Source: Sphingomonas sp. JC676 | GTDB lineage: Bacteria; Pseudomonadota; Alphaproteobacteria; Sphingomonadales; Sphingomonadaceae | Reading direction: 5' to 3' | Length of the DNA stretch: 64,000 nt | NCBI RefSeq assembly: GCF_014489075.1 | Contig: NZ_JACTGR010000001.1 | Coordinates: forward strand, 1-64,000 | Shown here: one piece after another, positions 60,802-64,000 of the stretch | Numbering within the stretch: position 1 is the first letter of the stretch | Layout of the letters: each line of letters starts with the position of its first letter | Made by a program: the position numbers and the translations under genes | The notes under the pieces: generated by a model | Told to the model about the DNA's origin: nothing | Database searches by the model: none | The model's input: the letters and a program-made list of their open reading frames with translations, nothing else

Positions 60802-64000
<3,199 letters not shown>

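Overview
The window looks like chromosomal DNA of a Sphingomonas-type alphaproteobacterium. It is GC-rich throughout. SOS operators have the alphaproteobacterial form GAAC/GTTC-N7-GAAC/GTTC, and four sites match EcfG general-stress promoters (GGAAC-N16/17-[C/G]GTT). Two exported proteins end in PEP-CTERM sorting tails, and the conjugation module has a DUF736 / AlpA-like HTH / TraF / lytic transglycosylase / DUF3363-relaxase layout of the kind I associate with sphingomonad integrative elements. No tRNA, rRNA or CRISPR array was recognised.

Layout. 0-4.4 kb: small exported or membrane proteins of unknown function, an IS66 transposase scrap and relics of a dispersed intergenic repeat. 5.1-12.2 kb: a stripped mobilisation module (ArdC, a shortened DUF2958 protein, DUF736, HTH, TraF-like peptidase, transglycosylase, relaxase, DUF6771) with no coupling protein, VirB/Trb set, ParA or integrase in view. 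A 30-residue membrane protein behind a LexA box lies inside it. 12.2-22.3 kb: a defence-like cargo island with a nucleotidyltransferase-HEPN fusion, a second HEPN-like protein, an operon of RHH protein, frameshifted N6-adenine methyltransferase and PD-(D/E)xK nuclease, and a tightly coupled operon of UvrD-like helicase, DarT-like ADP-ribosyltransferase and ADP-ribosylglycohydrolase fused to a VOC domain. This last operon is the most novel-looking system here.

22.7-26.9 kb: a low-oxygen cluster (FixL/FixJ, alternative oxidase, receiver protein, group III truncated haemoglobin, DUF1971 protein). 27-34.4 kb: an SOS block with two divergent SRAP genes sharing a LexA box, then imuA-imuB-dnaE2 behind its own LexA box. 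34.6-38.5 kb: low-affinity iron permease family protein, a PAS-LuxR regulator and small stress/envelope proteins. 39-51 kb: a winged-helix/Ser-Thr kinase/TPR fusion, membrane and lipoproteins, a nuclease pseudogene, a PEP-CTERM vanadium-haloperoxidase-like enzyme, a winged-helix/TPR regulator, a receiver protein and a stress-promoter operon of small membrane proteins. 51.5-58.8 kb: a PilZ / two-partner-secretion transporter operon divergent from a FecR-domain protein with eleven Gly/Asn-rich repeats and a CHASE2-EAL phosphodiesterase. 58.8-64 kb: a second PEP-CTERM protein, two EcfG-type small genes, and a soluble kinase-type protein with about ten tandem HAMP units followed by GAF, cut by the window edge.

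The ancestral parts (FixLJ-AOX, imuABC, stress genes, TPS/c-di-GMP cluster) look intact. The 4.5-22.5 kb stretch and several intergenic regions show decay: truncations, frameshifts, IS fragments and repeat relics. Functions come from reading motifs by eye; no database search was run.
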